Shown here: positions 54,307 through 64,000 of the stretch, one piece after another
Numbering within the stretch: the first letter of the stretch is position 1
How the letters are laid out: the number at the start of each line of letters is the position of its first letter
DNA from: Tetrapyrgos nigripes
Taxonomy: Eukaryota; Basidiomycota; Agaricomycetes; Agaricales; Campanellaceae
NCBI GenBank assembly: GCA_013368315.1
Contig: JAACJM010000029.1
Span: forward strand, 62,001-126,000
Direction: 5' to 3'
DNA: 64,000 bases
Program-made: the position numbers and the translations under genes
The notes under the pieces: generated by a model
What the model was told of the DNA's origin: nothing
Databases searched by the model: none
What the model saw: the letters and a program-made list of their open reading frames with translations, nothing else

Positions 54307-55037
54307 TTTGCGTTTACACCTTGCGTTTATGTAAACGCTTAGCGTTTACCTTGCGTCTCACGGTAAACACGCGCGTCTACATACCGTGCGTTTACACTGT
54401 GAATGGCACCTAGATTTTTGCGTCCAGGTGTGTCCACCATGTGCGTCCAGCTGGGTCCAGTGGCTGTGTTAATCCTAATTTTACCAAAGATGATTACACT
54501 TCGCGAATACTCCTCGCTGTGTATTCTTGCTTATCACCCATACTTTTGATTATTTCTGGCATGTTGTACTGGTTTGATATCTTCAAGCTGCGTTTCTGAG
54601 GCTATAGAGCTTAAGCCCCTATCTTAGCTACCTGCGGGTAGCTATCACCGCAGATGGCGATGCATATTTGGGCCATTGAAAAACACAAACTTAAATTACT
54701 GATTTTTCAAAGCAGCTTTTGCTCGCCAGGCCTATTCCATATGGGACTGATTTGAGACTGATATTCCATGTGGAGTATTCCCGAGGCCGAGCAAAAATCC
54801 GTCATTTAAATTTAGATTTTTCCATGCTCCAAATATGCATCGCCATTCGTGGTGTATAACTTTCTAAATCACACAAAATGTACTGAAAGTAATAATAATA
54901 TACAGGGTATTTCACGGCATAAAATACATACTAGCTAGTAGGTCATCTTCAGATTGGTCAAGTGTAAACGCAAAATGCAAAAATGTAGACGCTCGCGTTT
55001 ACGTGCATTTACATGAAATGCACGGTGTAAACGCAAA
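54307..55037. mobile_element. TTTGCGTTTACACC TIR element containing a nested MITE
   Basis: Inverted ends TTTGCGTTTACACC.TGC at 54307 and 55037. Many sub-terminal GTAAACGC/GCGTTTAC words occur (54330-54405 and 54960-55037), a hAT-like arrangement of transposase binding sites. Without the nested CACC MITE (54646-54854) it is about 520 bp and has no transposase. Confidence 0.78.
54646..54854. mobile_element. CACC-family MITE, copy 3, nested
   Basis: 209 bp, ends CACCGCAGATGGCGATGCAT and ATGCATCGCCATTCGTGGTG, flanked by TAT (54643-54645, 54855-54857). More diverged than copies 1 and 2 but with the same CCATATGG...CCATGTGG centre. Confidence 0.88.
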
Positions 55038-55106
55038 GTTACATAGACTGCTATAACTGTATGATCAGAAAGTATATGGTCCTTCAGCTTGGCCCAAAGA
55101 TGAACA

Positions 55107-55442
55107 TATGAGAATAAATGAATATGAGGACACTTGTTAAACAAGCGAGGCAATGAATACTATTGTGGCTCTGAAGGTATATACAGTAAACTACTAAGTA
55201 TTTATACTGTTAGCTACTGTGGCTATGCAAGTCCATAAATATAACGTAGTGGAGAAAAGCAGATACTATGATGTAATGTCTGATATCAGTTTGGAGTCAA
55301 CAATGTAATAAATGATGTAAGTATGGAGTAGTACAGAAAGTAGATGGTGCATATGTGGATACAAGTGGATTGTGTATACTAGAAAGTGGAGAGAAAGATA
55401 AGATCATTCGTTGTAAGTATAGTTCAATATAAAATTCCAACA
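55107..55442 (-). repeat. 3' LTR of Copia copy B
   Basis: Read on the minus strand: TGTTGGAATTTTATATTG to TTTATTCTCATA. A TATA-like CAGTATAAATACTTAG is conserved. Preceded by the polypurine tract GAGGAGGAG. Confidence 0.92.
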
Positions 55443-55449
55443 CTCCTCC

Positions 55450-58400
55450 TCAAACCTTTGCAAGTCCCATAGACAAAGCGAAGTGTTTGGCTTTAAGAGA
55501 TGGTAAGGCCTTGGTGAAAATGTCAGTGGGGCAATATGAAAGTCAAATTTTGCTTTCTTCAATGATGTAGCGAATAAAGTGGTAATGGATGTCGATGTGT
55601 TTGGTGCGAGCATGATAACAGTCGTCCTTAGCAAGTGCGATAGCCAATTGGTTGTCCGAATGAATAAGAATAGGATCGGTGATAGATCCAAAGATTTTGG
55701 ATATGAAGTTTCGAGTCCATATGGCTTCCTTGGCAGCGTGAGATAGAGCGATGTATTCGGCTTTGGTAGTGGAGAGTGAGATTGTGTCTTGTCATTTAGA
55801 AGACCAAGATATGGCTCCGCCATTAAGCATGAAGACGTAACTGGATATGGCGTGTCGGTCCTCATTAGACATTCCATCTGCATCTGAATAACCAATAATG
55901 TCTGTCTGCTTCTTTCCATAAATCAACCAATGATCCCTTGTCGATTTGAGATAAGCGAATATGCATCGTAAAGCATTCCAGTGTGTGATGCCTGCGAGTT
56001 GTGAGACTGGATAAGCGAGATCTGGGCGTGTAGCATGACGTAGATATTGTAAAGCGCCTAAAGCTTCTCGATATGGTTTGTTGCACATTTGGGCAATTTC
56101 TTCGACAGTAGTAGGACTTTGTGATGTCGATAAGCAAGTATGTGGATCGAATGGTATAGAGACTGGTTTGGTGTTGGTGAATCCATAACATTCGATGATG
56201 GAGTTGATGTAGGATTGTTGTGACATTTGGAGTGTGCGTTCCTGCCTGTTCCTGCATATTTGAATTCCTAGCATCCAATTTAACTCTCCTGTGTCTGTAA
56301 CTTCTACTTTCTCTTTAATCTTCTTCTTCAACTTCTCCATATCTGCCATAGTATCAGTAACCAATGTCATGTTGTCGATGTGAATGAATAGAATAATGAA
56401 TGGATCGAGTCGTTAAAAGACGGTGAGATTGAAGTTAGAGTGTGTGAGTCTGATGTCCTTCATGATTTCACAGAATCGTAGATACCAACGGCGTCCGGCT
56501 TGTTTGAGTCTGTAGAGAGCTAATCAAAGATGGAGTACTTGACCAGGTTTGACACCTGCCATTTCAATGCCGGGGGGTGGTTCCATGAATATGTTTCATT
56601 GGGATCAGTTTTGTCATAAAGGTATGCTGATTTGACCATGTTACGATATGCTGTGATGGATAGAATGATGTGTCCTGATGTCATCTTGGCGACTGATGTG
56701 AATGTTTCATCTGGGAAATAGTCGACTTCTGGGATTTGGTTGTATCCGCGCACAACAAGTCGTGCTCGATGTTCCTTGACCTTTCCATGTTCATCCTTCT
56801 TCGTCCTATAAACCCATTTTCCAGTGAGAATGTTGGTGTCTGATGGTGCATAGACTGGAATGAATGTTCCTCGTTCCTTATGTCTTCTCATCTCCTCTTC
56901 CATAGCTTCCTTCCATTTAGGCCAATCTGGTTGACATTTCACTTCCACAACTGAAAGTGGGTCATAAGCTTCAAGTTCGGATGTAACCTGAGCGAGACTA
57001 GCAGTAAGCAATTTGGTGGATTCTACTCCTCCTGTTTTCTTTGTCATAGATCTGGTGATAGGTCTTCTACCTGTGATGATTTCAGGTGGAATGATGATCT
57101 TGGGTGTGATGGGTTTGGTAATTTCGATGACGGGATCAACTGTATCTGACTCAGGGACCTTTTGTTCCAAATTGATGAAATCATTATCCTCCTCCTCACT
57201 GAGTTGGATCAGTTGATTTGTGAATTGGATGTTCCATTTGACGGTGATGGATTTCTTCTTCGGCCAATAGATATAGTAGCCCTGGGATTCCTTATCTGGT
57301 CCTAACCAATGTCCAATTTGTTGGGTTTTGGAGTGCGTTTGATGTAAACAATAGAGCTGAATGGATGAAAATCTGAGATGTCTGGGATAGTTCTGAATCG
57401 TTTCTCATGTGGAGTCTTCATGTCAATAGCTTTGTGTGGGGTACAGTTCCAGATGTAGGTTGCATGGAGCATTGCCATGCCCCATAACCATTTTGGTAAG
57501 CCTGATGAGATGAGCATAGCTCAGACAGTGTTGAGAAGTGTACAATGACTTCTTTCCACAATACCATTTTGTTCTGGTGTATTGTATACCATCAGTCTCC
57601 TCTCCATTCCATTTCCTTCCAAATACTTCATGAATTCTCCTCCTAGAAATTCTCCTCCTCAATCCAACTGCAAAATTTTGATGATAATGTTGAGTTGAGT
57701 CTCAAGGGTGGTCTGGAAGATGACATATTTGGTGAATGATTTGTCTTTAGAGCACAGTAGAGGGGTTTCTAGCCAGTATGTGGCATCATTGATAAGCATG
57801 AGTGAATACTCCTGATGATTGATAGTCCTGACTGATGCTGGTCCCCAGACGTCCATGTCCATCCTATCTCCAAAGTTCTTAGCGCGTGGAGTAAGACATA
57901 ATTTTGGAATAGCGAGATGAGCTCCTTTAGCGCGCATGCATACAATGCATTCAATCCACTCCATTTTGTTCAGATCAAGACGTAATCCTTTAACAGCATT
58001 GTTTGCAAATAAGGTTTTGATGTATTGATAACTCTGGTGACCAGTAGCGCAATGGGCTTTGTATAAGGATAGGGTGCGATTGGTGACAGAATAAGCATTT
58101 TCATGCTCAATGATTTGGTAAAGCCCATGCACTTTTGGAATGTGAGTGACGTTACAACCTTGTTTCGAGATAACCATAATTTCTCCTTCAGTATGAATGA
58201 TGTACCCCGCGTCATCCAATTTACCCAATGATACTAGCGTGTTTGGCATGTCTGGACAATAGAGAGTGTTGCGTAAGGGTAAGAAGTGGGGTTTCTCCCT
58301 TGTATCAATTGTCTTGATGTGTAGGGTGCCTTTCCCTTGGGATGTGAATGTATCAGAGTTAGCGGCTTGAAATTGGACGAGTGGGAATGGTCTGATAGTT

Positions 58401-59219
58401 TTATAATTGATCTCAGAGTGGAGACGTGGGATGAGCATCTGGAATCGAATAGAATTGGTGGAGTATATTCCAATGCTATGAAAGCTGCTTCTTCAGCTAT
58501 GTCAGAGCAATCAATAGTGGGGTGATTAATGGAATCTTTGATCTCTGGAATTTCAATGGCCATCCAGCTTCCTTCATCACTATCTTCTTTGTTTTTTTCT
58601 CTAGCACTGCTCACTGTATCCCTTCCTTTTCCATTCCTTTGTCCATTTTCCCCATTCTTTTTGTCCTCTCTGTAATTCCTATCATCTCGGTGTTCTTGGG
58701 CGACATTAGCACACTGCATCTGTTTTGATGTACAGTTCTTGGAGAAATGACCAAGTCCTCCACAATTATAACAACTCCGTTCTTCCTTTGTTTGATTGTT
58801 GCCTTGCCAATTTCCTCCTGCTCCACCTCAGCCTTTTCCTCTGAAATTTCCTTGACCTCTGAATGATGATCCTCCTCAGCCTCCTCTGCTATTTCCTCTG
58901 CCTCTTCCTCCTCTTCCCCTAAATCTGCCACGCCCTCTGCCTCGAAAGTTATCGTTGGAGTAATTCGCAGATTCTTGTGATTTGTTGGAGCTAGAAGCGA
59001 AGTTCTTGCCTTGAGCTTCTGCACAAATGGCTGCGATCAACATTTCTGGTGTCAACTTGCTTGGTTCTTCTCTGTAAACAGTGATGAGGGCTTTGACGGT
59101 TGCTTGATACATATCAGGAGTGGAAGAGATGATGGCCGATTTGAATTGGGAATCAGGGATGGTAACTCCATGTTCAGCTAATTCATCCATGATGGCGATG
59201 AGATTGTCGAGGTGTTTCC
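55450..59219 (-). pseudogene. Copia copy B gag-pol remnant
   Basis: In coding order: gag core and RGG stretch (59190-58880), CCHC knuckle (about 58770), protease with DSRCSSH in place of the usual DSGxSxH (about 58460), integrase HHCC and core (58100-57660: GHQSYQYIKTLF, CIVCMRAKG, MDMDVWGP), integrase end (EQNGIVERS, about 57550), RT (57170-56520: WKEAMEEEMRRH, GKWVYRTKKDEHG), second RT part (56370-56050: TGELNWMLGIQI), and RNase H (55960-55560). The RT catalytic box reads IHIDNM rather than YVDDM. Several frameshifts and stops, so inactive. Confidence 0.9.
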
Positions 59220-60505
59220 CAACTCACCCTATGATGTACCCGAGACTAGTCATGGGTGGAGGTTTCCCAGGCCCAGAATCTGGTTATCGGTGGAGGTTTA
59301 CCACTATGGCCAGCTCAGTGGCGTAGCTTGTTACGGGGTGGGTCACTGGGTGCATTGGGTGGGTGGGGGCTGTTCTGACGATTATGGGGATCAGCAGGTA
59401 TGGCACAACAAAAATACCAATATCCACCTCATAGGGTAACCTATATTCTGTCACAAGCATGCTCTTTGAATCCGGTAAATTTGTCATGCTAGTATATACT
59501 GTTACATCATTGTTTTTTTTTGTCACGCTAGTATAAACATCAGTACTCGGCAGCTGGTGTTATCATTCTTATTTCCTGACCAGCGCTCAGCTATTCAAAT
59601 GTCGTTGATAGGTGCCCCACTGCCATTTCCCACCCTCCATCGTTTCCCCCCTACCACTGCATCCTGCCCACTGCAGCATCTCACCCACCACTGCATCCTG
59701 CCCTCCACCACTTCCTGCCCTCTCTTCCAGCCTTTGCCACCCTCCCATGTGGTTGTCCCCTTCAAGTTTACATCTTGCCTCTCGTCAAGGCACAGGTCTC
59801 TGACCACTACTGGAAAATGAAAAAAGTAGGGCGGTACATACTTACTTACTTCTTCAAACACTGAACGTCCCTGTAGTGCAACAGTTTATTGTACTCTAGC
59901 CCTTGAAAGGTCAGAGGTTCAAACCTCTTGCATCGCTTATTTTTTTCCCTTTCCAATTACCTTGTTCTATTTTTTTTTTGTTTGCATCTATTGACCTACC
60001 CTTGCACCTCACCCCCCCCCACAGCTCTGTAGCAAAGGGAAATACCCTTATCTTTTGTAACGACAATGGTCTCTGGCTATGGGTAAAACAGGAATTGGAT
60101 GAAGAGTTCAACGTTATGTGAGTATTCACCAATCTTTACCACCCTTGGAATAAAATGTGTGATTATTCCAGCACCTACAGTTACTTCCATATTTTGCGTG
60201 AAGCTGCCGAAACTTATGCTTGGAAGGTTTACATAGGGAAAAGGGGGAAAAAGCAGCCTGATGCCAGCGAGTCTTAATGTTTAGTTTTATCTACTTTCGC
60301 GTTACCCAGCCCACATCAAGATATGGGTGGTTTGAAAATCAAGACAGGCCATCCGGAATCATGTTACGGGTGGTCTACAATCCTTTGACAATGAGCTACT
60401 CCGAATCTGACAACTCCAGTCTAGTCTCTGCCCGCCACTTCTTTGTTCCTCCCTTCTCACTTTTTCTGCCTCCTCCTTAGCCTCTTTTGCATTTATCCTC
60501 TCCTG
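59220..60505. other. Non-coding region between Copia copy B and the KDZ locus
   Basis: No gene recognised; C-rich and T-rich simple stretches (59620-59760, 59938-60020). GGGTGG-type words near 59262-59370, 60300-60370 and 63460-63520 (inside a KDZ intron) look like pieces of one small dispersed repeat. Confidence 0.5.
59867..59937 (+). ncRNA. tRNA-like sequence, possible SINE head
   Basis: TAGTGCAACAG resembles a degenerate A box and GGTTCAAACCT is a good B box. The T-arm AGAGG-TTCAAAC-CTCT pairs, the D-arm GTGC/GTAC pairs weakly, and a CTTGAAA loop would give a TGA anticodon (Ser). The acceptor ends do not pair, so it is not a functional tRNA gene. A T-rich tail follows, as in tRNA-derived SINEs. 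Confidence 0.35.
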
Positions 60506-60850
60506 CTACTTGTCCAACTCCTTGTCAAATAAGTCCTCTCCCAGAGTCCTAATGTGTTGGGTCAGCACTCGAAAGTAGCTATAAACCCATTCGCTGGAGG
60601 GTAGCAACATTAGAACACTCATATTAGTCGCAATGGACCACTCACTTTGACGCCTCCTCATTCTGTTCGCTCTTCACCCTCAGCCACACGCCATGCAGAT
60701 TGCAGAAAATCATCTCTGCTGGCCAACCTTCCTGGCTGCGTCTTTTGAGCCCTAGCCACAAAATGTAATGAATCTACTCACCATTGCATACAGTCCTCAA
60801 AAATCTTTGGGTCAAGGGCTTTTTCATCCTCAAAGGCGATGACTAGAGTC
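60506..60850 (-). other. Coding-like exons downstream of the KDZ transposase
   Basis: Minus-strand pieces with good splice borders: IHFQTLVIAFEDEKALDPKI then FEDCMQ with a GTGAGT donor (about 60850-60782), MIFCNLHGVWLRVKSEQNEE then ASK with GTGAGT (60713-60646), then CTCCAG acceptor and EWVYSYFRVLTQHIRTLGED then LFDKELDK and stop (60593-60506). The last two join in frame; the first does not join cleanly. Possibly a second gene of the element or a decayed host gene. No family recognised. Confidence 0.35.
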
Positions 60851-60893
60851 TGGAAATGGATGTAGGAATTCTGGGGGTAAAAGTAGACAACAA

Positions 60894-63800
60894 CTATAGA
60901 TCATTTTCTGCGTTACGAACTACGTCTTCATCAACAGCAGCCTCTGGGGTATCCTCCAGCTCAATTGTGAGAGTCTCAAAGTTCTGCCGGCTCGATAACA
61001 CTGCTTCCGCATGCTTCAGTAGTGACTCACATGTGGCCAAAATTTCCACTGCCCGAGTCCTCGTGAGATGAGCCTGCTGGTTTGCATAAGCATTGAGCCC
61101 CTCTGCCAAGTCCTTTGGAACCCCCTCTGAGTCAGCATCAGCATTCTCCAAATTGCTGACTCGCATTCCTGGTAGCCCAACTCTCCTTGCCTCCCACCAT
61201 GTTGCCTTCCAGTTCATATATTCAGACATATGTCTGATCTCTTCCCCCAGCAGCAAAACCTCCTCCTGCCAATGCAACATCCTCGCCCTTGCCTTACACC
61301 ATTTGACACGTATAACTGCAGCCATCAGGAGTCCAAATGAAAATGATGTCAGTGAAGCTCCCAAGATTGATTTTGAAATTACCATTGCAGAATTCCGGGT
61401 CTTCTTCCGAAATTTGAGGATCATACCATATCCATGACAACGTTCTTCGGCTCTCCCCTCTTACCCAAGAGACAATCCCTTCTTCAATAAAGTATTCATC
61501 GTCACTCTCACTTCTTTCCAGACGCGCTACTTGTGCCACTCTCTCTGCCAGCTCCTCCTTATTCAATGCACGTTCATTGATTCCACGCACATCTTCATCT
61601 TTCCACTCTGCCAATGATTTCTCCCATGCAGAAGTCTCCCAATTTCCCCCTGAACCTGCCAATCTCGTTATTGCCAAACGTGCTAATCGGTACCGAATTT
61701 TCCATGAGTGAATCTGGATATCTATCTGCCGCAAAACGCCACTTGCTCTTCCACTTCCAACCTGCCCAGTGATGTTCCGCAGCTTGAAATGTGCTGACAT
61801 TGTCCTTGCATGCAGCCCATCTCGTACTCCCTCCAATGCATCCGAGGCTTCCGAAATACGCAAACGTGCCTCAATATTGGGCAAATCTCCGATACATGCA
61901 CGATTCCGGGCTGACAGTGTGCCACAATCTGAGGGGAGGCATAGTGGAATTGTTTCTGGATGTGAGATGTCAGGATCATTGATCTTTTTCATGAGTTCAG
62001 GGGAGAGAACATTGGCTATACCAGGCATCAGAAGTCTTTGTAGTGCCCAGAATGTTGTTATCCGCTTCAGCAGGGTAGCTCGACGCTTCTGTAGCTCTGA
62101 ATTCTGTGTGGGAGTTATATATTTATTTGTCACAATGAAGAGTTGTAATTGACGCCTTAAGTAAGATCCCCAATTAAGCTGTACATCCACTTACTGAGCC
62201 TCCTGTATCTCGATACCGGTGGCTAAAAAAATAGAAGGGCTGCTTGCATATTGAACATGTCCATTCTGCACGTTGATTAATTCTTCCTGTGGCATCTCTG
62301 CTTGTATGACCTTGAACTGGTCCTTTTCGTTAACTATTTTGATATCAGCAAATACATACCAACATAGTGACCTGACACTTGCCTTGATTTTCATCCTCAT
62401 AGGGACAAAATGTTGCATGATCTTGCTCCCACGCAATAACCTGTGCTTTCCACTTGTCCAACGTCTCCCTTCCAACATCCTTGCACCTTGCCAGTCCATC
62501 ATCAAATTGTTTGAAATCACGTTCATGGTGATCAAACTCCTTTATTGCTGCAATCAGATGCTTCACTAAAACATTGTCTGGACAAAATCAGCATCTGATC
62601 AGCTCATGTGAGAAAGATACTTACCGAGATTGGTGATATTCTGAAAGTTGTGGAAACCAAATATGTCATCAAGTGTCTGGGCTCTTGTTCCTGGTCCCAT
62701 CTCCTTAGTCTGCGCTGCTGCCTTGTTAGACTTGGCCCATCCCTCCTCAATAACCTCCCCATGGGTCTGACCACAACCTGGTGCATAATCAAAGTTAAAC
62801 TCCGTATGACATTCAGGCTGGTGTGCCCTCAAGTGGAATTTGGGAACCATGAACCTGACACCAGTTCTCGTAAAGCGAAACTTCCACTCAGGGTTGAGTT
62901 CCTCCATTCGCTTCCAGAAGTTCCAGCTCCACTGGCAGGAAATATCATAGGACATGACAATGGAGAGATATTCTGTTCCATTCATGGTACGCCAAAAGAT
63001 GAAGTCTACGTTGCAGTATCTTGACAATAAAGTCAGCCTTCAACATGTTCAACAGAAGTATGAAGCAGACAAATATCACCTTTCGCCTTTTTGCAGATCA
63101 CCAAGCCCACATGCTCTCCAGACCCTGTGCCGTGCACAACAACATCCAGCCATACCACTAACCCACAAGCCAGCCACATTATGAAGATTAGCCAATAGCA
63201 TTGCCTGAAAACCAGAGCAACTGCTCATCTATATGCAGAATCAGAAGTGTATATCGAACATTAGAAAACACTAACATCTTCCTGATTAACATGTTGCAGT
63301 ATGTGTTCCTGGTAAGGACTGCTGGGTACGAGATATGCATGCCCATCTCCCAAAAGTGGACTATGATGCTCATTAGAGACAACTCGATTTCGCAGACGAA
63401 AGTTGGCATCAAGGGCTAGAAACAACGTGTAGAGAAATCTGAAATATATGTCAGCCCATCCGATAGCAAGATACGGGTGGTGTTGGACACCAGCCCGTAA
63501 CCCGTTATGGGGTGGCAACAGAAGATCACACACGCAGACTCAGGCCCCACCTCCTTCCAGTTATCTGGAATATTCTTCTGAGGTTGTGGGCAAGCAGGGC
63601 ACTCAAGTGCCAGCTCTCCAAGTGATGTTCCCTCAATACCTGACTCTGAATGACCACGCCCTCCTCTCTTCAGCATCTTCAAGTTTCTCCATTGATACAT
63701 GGTTCGCAACACAGCACGGTAGCGATTCTGGCACATATAATTAATTTCTGATGCCATAAACTGAATTAGCACATACCAGAGGCACAGACCCTTGCCTATT

Positions 63801-64000
63801 ACGTGTCCTCATCTCTAATGCCTTGTAAAAATCATACACAGGCAACTTTTCCAGACAATTAAGGTGTTGGAACAATCGAAGACATGAGAAAGTGGTGGCA
63901 CTGTTAGGGTCCTTTGGTGTAGCTGGAAACCACATGAAGCGAAGAAGTTGACTAGACTGCGAATGGTTGTCTGAACATCTGCAGAAGTCCAGTGCAACTT
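60894..64000 (-). CDS. KDZ-type (Kyakuja-Dileera-Zisupton) transposase, N-terminus beyond the window
   Basis: Exons in transcription order: beyond 64000 to 63777, 63727-63534, 63438-63276, 63228-63080, 63019-62625, 62565-62383, 62333-62195, 62155-61383, 61315-60894. All phases agree and no stop interrupts them. Introns are 39-95 nt; the one at 62382-62334 is GC-AG (GCAAGT donor). Conserved family blocks: FPATPKDPNSATTFS, PVYDFYKALE, RYRAVLRTMYQWRNLKMLKR, GELALECPACPQP, FLYTLFLALDANFRLRN, SSCSGFQAM, ARHRVWRACGLGDLQKGERY, SYDISCQWSWNFWKRM, VPKFHLRAHQPEC, GCGQTHGEVIEEGWAKSNK, TKEMGPGTR, SPSIFLATGIEIQEAQ, TLSWIW, WCKARARMLHWQEE. The Asp of SYDISC and the Glu in HGEVIEEGW fall where the family has predicted catalytic or metal-binding residues. 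The visible part appears intact. KDZ elements are expanded in Agaricomycetes. Termini of the element were not found. Confidence 0.95.

Larger units (their letters stand above)
55107..59219 (-). mobile_element. Copia-family LTR retrotransposon copy B, 5'-truncated
   Basis: Minus-strand sibling of copy A, retaining the region deleted there. It has a 3' LTR (55107-55442), RNase H, RT, integrase, protease remnant, zinc knuckle and most of gag. Homology stops sharply at 59219 within gag (just before MDELAEHG), and no 5' LTR follows, so the 5' end was lost by truncation or a later insertion. Confidence 0.92.

Noticed and set aside
59867..59937. Functional tRNA gene
   Set aside because: Acceptor stem ends do not pair and the anticodon stem is poor; kept only as a tRNA-like sequence.
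61769..62152. 127-codon plus-strand frame
   Set aside because: Antisense to the large KDZ exon.

Overview
This window looks like a transposon-rich, euchromatic stretch of an Agaricomycete (mushroom-forming basidiomycete) genome. The genes are broken by many short introns (about 40-75 nt, with clear GTRNGT donors and CTAAC branch points). The proteins are typical of wood- or litter-decay basidiomycetes: a laccase, a GH30 beta-1,6-glucanase, an intradiol-dioxygenase-like secreted protein, a P450 and a Zn2Cys6 factor. KDZ-type transposases are a basidiomycete hallmark. There are no bacterial operons, phage genes or CRISPR arrays.

Layout. 1-4.7 kb: 3' end of a Ty1/Copia element with its 3' LTR. 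5.7-6.5 kb: one copy of a diverged duplicated block (other copy 42.2-43.4 kb). 6.6-10.3 kb: long-TIR element invaded by a complete pogo/Fot1 transposon and a pogo-like MITE. 10.3-15 kb: non-coding repeats and one MITE. 15.1-19.6 kb: internally deleted Copia element whose 3' LTR is itself invaded by a 1.3 kb insertion. 20.4-22.5 kb: two-ubiquitin-fold protein gene. 23.4-26.4 kb: broken Zn2Cys6 regulator. 28.0-29.1 kb: dioxygenase-like secreted protein lacking two iron ligands. 29.9-32.6 kb: several MITEs, one nested in another. 33.6-36.2 kb: P450 pseudogene with a solo LTR in an exon. 36.3-37.5 kb: TIR element. 38.2-40.5 kb: intact GH30 glucanase (minus). 45.9-48.2 kb: laccase (minus) with an unusual double intron. 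49.6-51.5 kb: decayed PIF/Harbinger element. 52.1-52.4 kb: small secreted protein. 53.2-55.0 kb: TIR elements. 55.1-59.2 kb: second, 5'-truncated copy of the Copia family (minus). 60.5-64 kb: KDZ transposase (minus) running off the right edge.

The host genes form no obvious cluster, but laccase, beta-1,6-glucanase, the dioxygenase-like protein, the P450 and the small secreted protein together suggest an accessory region for secreted or oxidative enzymes, embedded in transposons. I resolved complete exon chains, with all phases consistent, for the ubiquitin-fold gene, dioxygenase-like gene, GH30, laccase, small secreted protein, pogo transposase and the visible part of the KDZ transposase. The most unusual observations are an apparent 1-nucleotide exon (or stwintron-like double intron) that completes the copper motif of the laccase, a 6-nt micro-exon completing the Zn2Cys6 motif, and a deep stack of nested elements with readable target-site duplications. 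No clearly new multi-gene system was identified.
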